Source of the DNA: Labilithrix sp. | GTDB lineage: Bacteria > Myxococcota > Polyangia > Polyangiales > Polyangiaceae | Length of the DNA: 64,000 bases | NCBI GenBank assembly: GCA_028287035.1 | Contig: JAQBQL010000232.1 | Span: 1 to 64,000 of the forward strand | Direction: 5' to 3' | Notes under the pieces: generated by a model | Databases searched by the model: none | Seen by the model: the letters and a program-made list of their open reading frames with translations, nothing else | What the model was told of the DNA's origin: nothing | Program-made: the position numbers and the translations under genes | Shown: positions 63,552-64,000 of the stretch, piece after piece | Numbering within the stretch: position 1 is the first letter of the stretch | Layout: every line of letters starts with the position of its first letter

Positions 63552-64000
63552 ATGCGCGCTGCCGTCTACGAGTCCTTCGGCGATCCAGAACGAGTGCTCC
63601 ACCTGGCCGAGCAGCCGCTCCCCACCCCGCGGCCCGGCCAGGCCCGTATTCGCATGACGCGCTCGGCGATCCACAACCACGATCTGTGGACGATCCGCGG
63701 CACCTACGGGCAGCGTCCCTCCCTCCCCGCCATCGGCGGCAGCGAGGCCGCCGGCGTCGTCGAGTCGCTGGGCGAAGGCGTCACGAACCTCGCGATCGGT
63801 CAGCGCGTGACCGGCTTCGCGCTCGGCGCCTGGGCCGAGCTGTTCGTGAGCACCGCCGCGAGCCTCGTCCCCCTGCCCGACGCGATCTCGGACGACGTCG
63901 GCTGCCAGCTCGTCGCCATGCCGCTCAGCGCCCTCGCGCTCCTCGAGCACTACCGGGTCGGCCAGGGCGAGTGGCTCGTGCAGAACGCCGCCAACGGCGC
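63552..64000 (+). CDS. zinc-free MDR oxidoreductase, 3' end cut by window edge
   Basis: From the ATG at 63552 the frame runs off the right edge after 149 codons. MRAAVYESFGDPERVLHLAE, IGGSEAAGVVESLGEGV and PLSALALLEHYRVGQGEWL are typical of the quinone-oxidoreductase branch of medium-chain reductases. No catalytic zinc ligands are seen. It is separated from the ATPase gene by 96 bases. Confidence 0.88.
   Translation, partial: MRAAVYESFGDPERVLHLAEQPLPTPRPGQARIRMTRSAIHNHDLWTIRGTYGQRPSLPAIGGSEAAGVVESLGEGVTNLAIGQRVTGFALGAWAELFVSTAASLVPLPDAISDDVGCQLVAMPLSALALLEHYRVGQGEWLVQNAANG

Overview
The window is high-GC DNA (mostly strong G/C at third codon positions) whose gene content points to a myxobacterium-like member of the Myxococcota, probably close to the Polyangiales. 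The signs are a Hanks-type Ser/Thr kinase, an FHA-domain sigma-54 activator, many Ala/Ser-rich lipoproteins, kelch and PQQ-type propellers, and a tmRNA whose tag ends ANDNAIALAA. The taxonomic placement is inference; no rRNA is present.

Region 1 (1-21.3 kb) is ordinary chromosome. It holds a kinase (cut by the left edge) with a LamG lipoprotein, an FHA/AAA+/Fis regulator followed by a GH16 glycosidase, a translationally coupled MoxR ATPase - VWA/HExxH protein - methyltransferase operon, an Uup-type ABC-F ATPase, a coupled patatin/acyltransferase pair, a YkgJ-type cysteine-cluster protein, oxidoreductase, propeller and lipoprotein genes, and an AraC regulator coupled to a Tat-exported serine hydrolase. 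Two convergent gene ends carry arrays of a ~55-bp repeat.

Region 2 (21.4-34.6 kb) is accessory and looks like a defence island: a Dam-type adenine methylase plus PD-(D/E)XK nuclease (type II R-M), a protein with a HEPN-type R-N-x3-H motif, a DUF262 protein fused to a Schlafen AlbA_2-like domain, and a PD-(D/E)XK - P-loop NTPase protein. The last two use visibly more A/T-rich codons. Decayed pieces lie between them: an IS5-type transposase, a DUF1330 remnant, and a frameshifted second copy of an RlmJ-like gene.

Region 3 (34.8-44.6 kb) has a coupled pair of very large exported proteins (Tat substrate plus pentapeptide-repeat/crystallin-like lipoprotein), then hypothetical and broken lipoprotein genes.

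Region 4 (44.75-60.99 kb) is a 16.2-kb integrated element bounded by 23-bp direct repeats identical to the 3' end of the tmRNA gene. It carries a tyrosine integrase at its right end, a replication-type module, terminase and a tail tape-measure gene, but no recognisable portal or capsid gene, so it may be a satellite or a cut-down prophage. Two near-identical 40-bp blocks, each with a perfect inverted repeat, precede two minus-strand small genes (one LSm-like). Related pieces of tmRNA 3' end plus a strong hairpin also occur at 30.4 and 43.2 kb, suggesting repeated integration or duplication at this site.

Region 5 (61-64 kb) returns to chromosome: the tmRNA gene with a good promoter, a fatty acid desaturase, a STAND-like ATPase and the start of a zinc-free MDR oxidoreductase running off the right edge.
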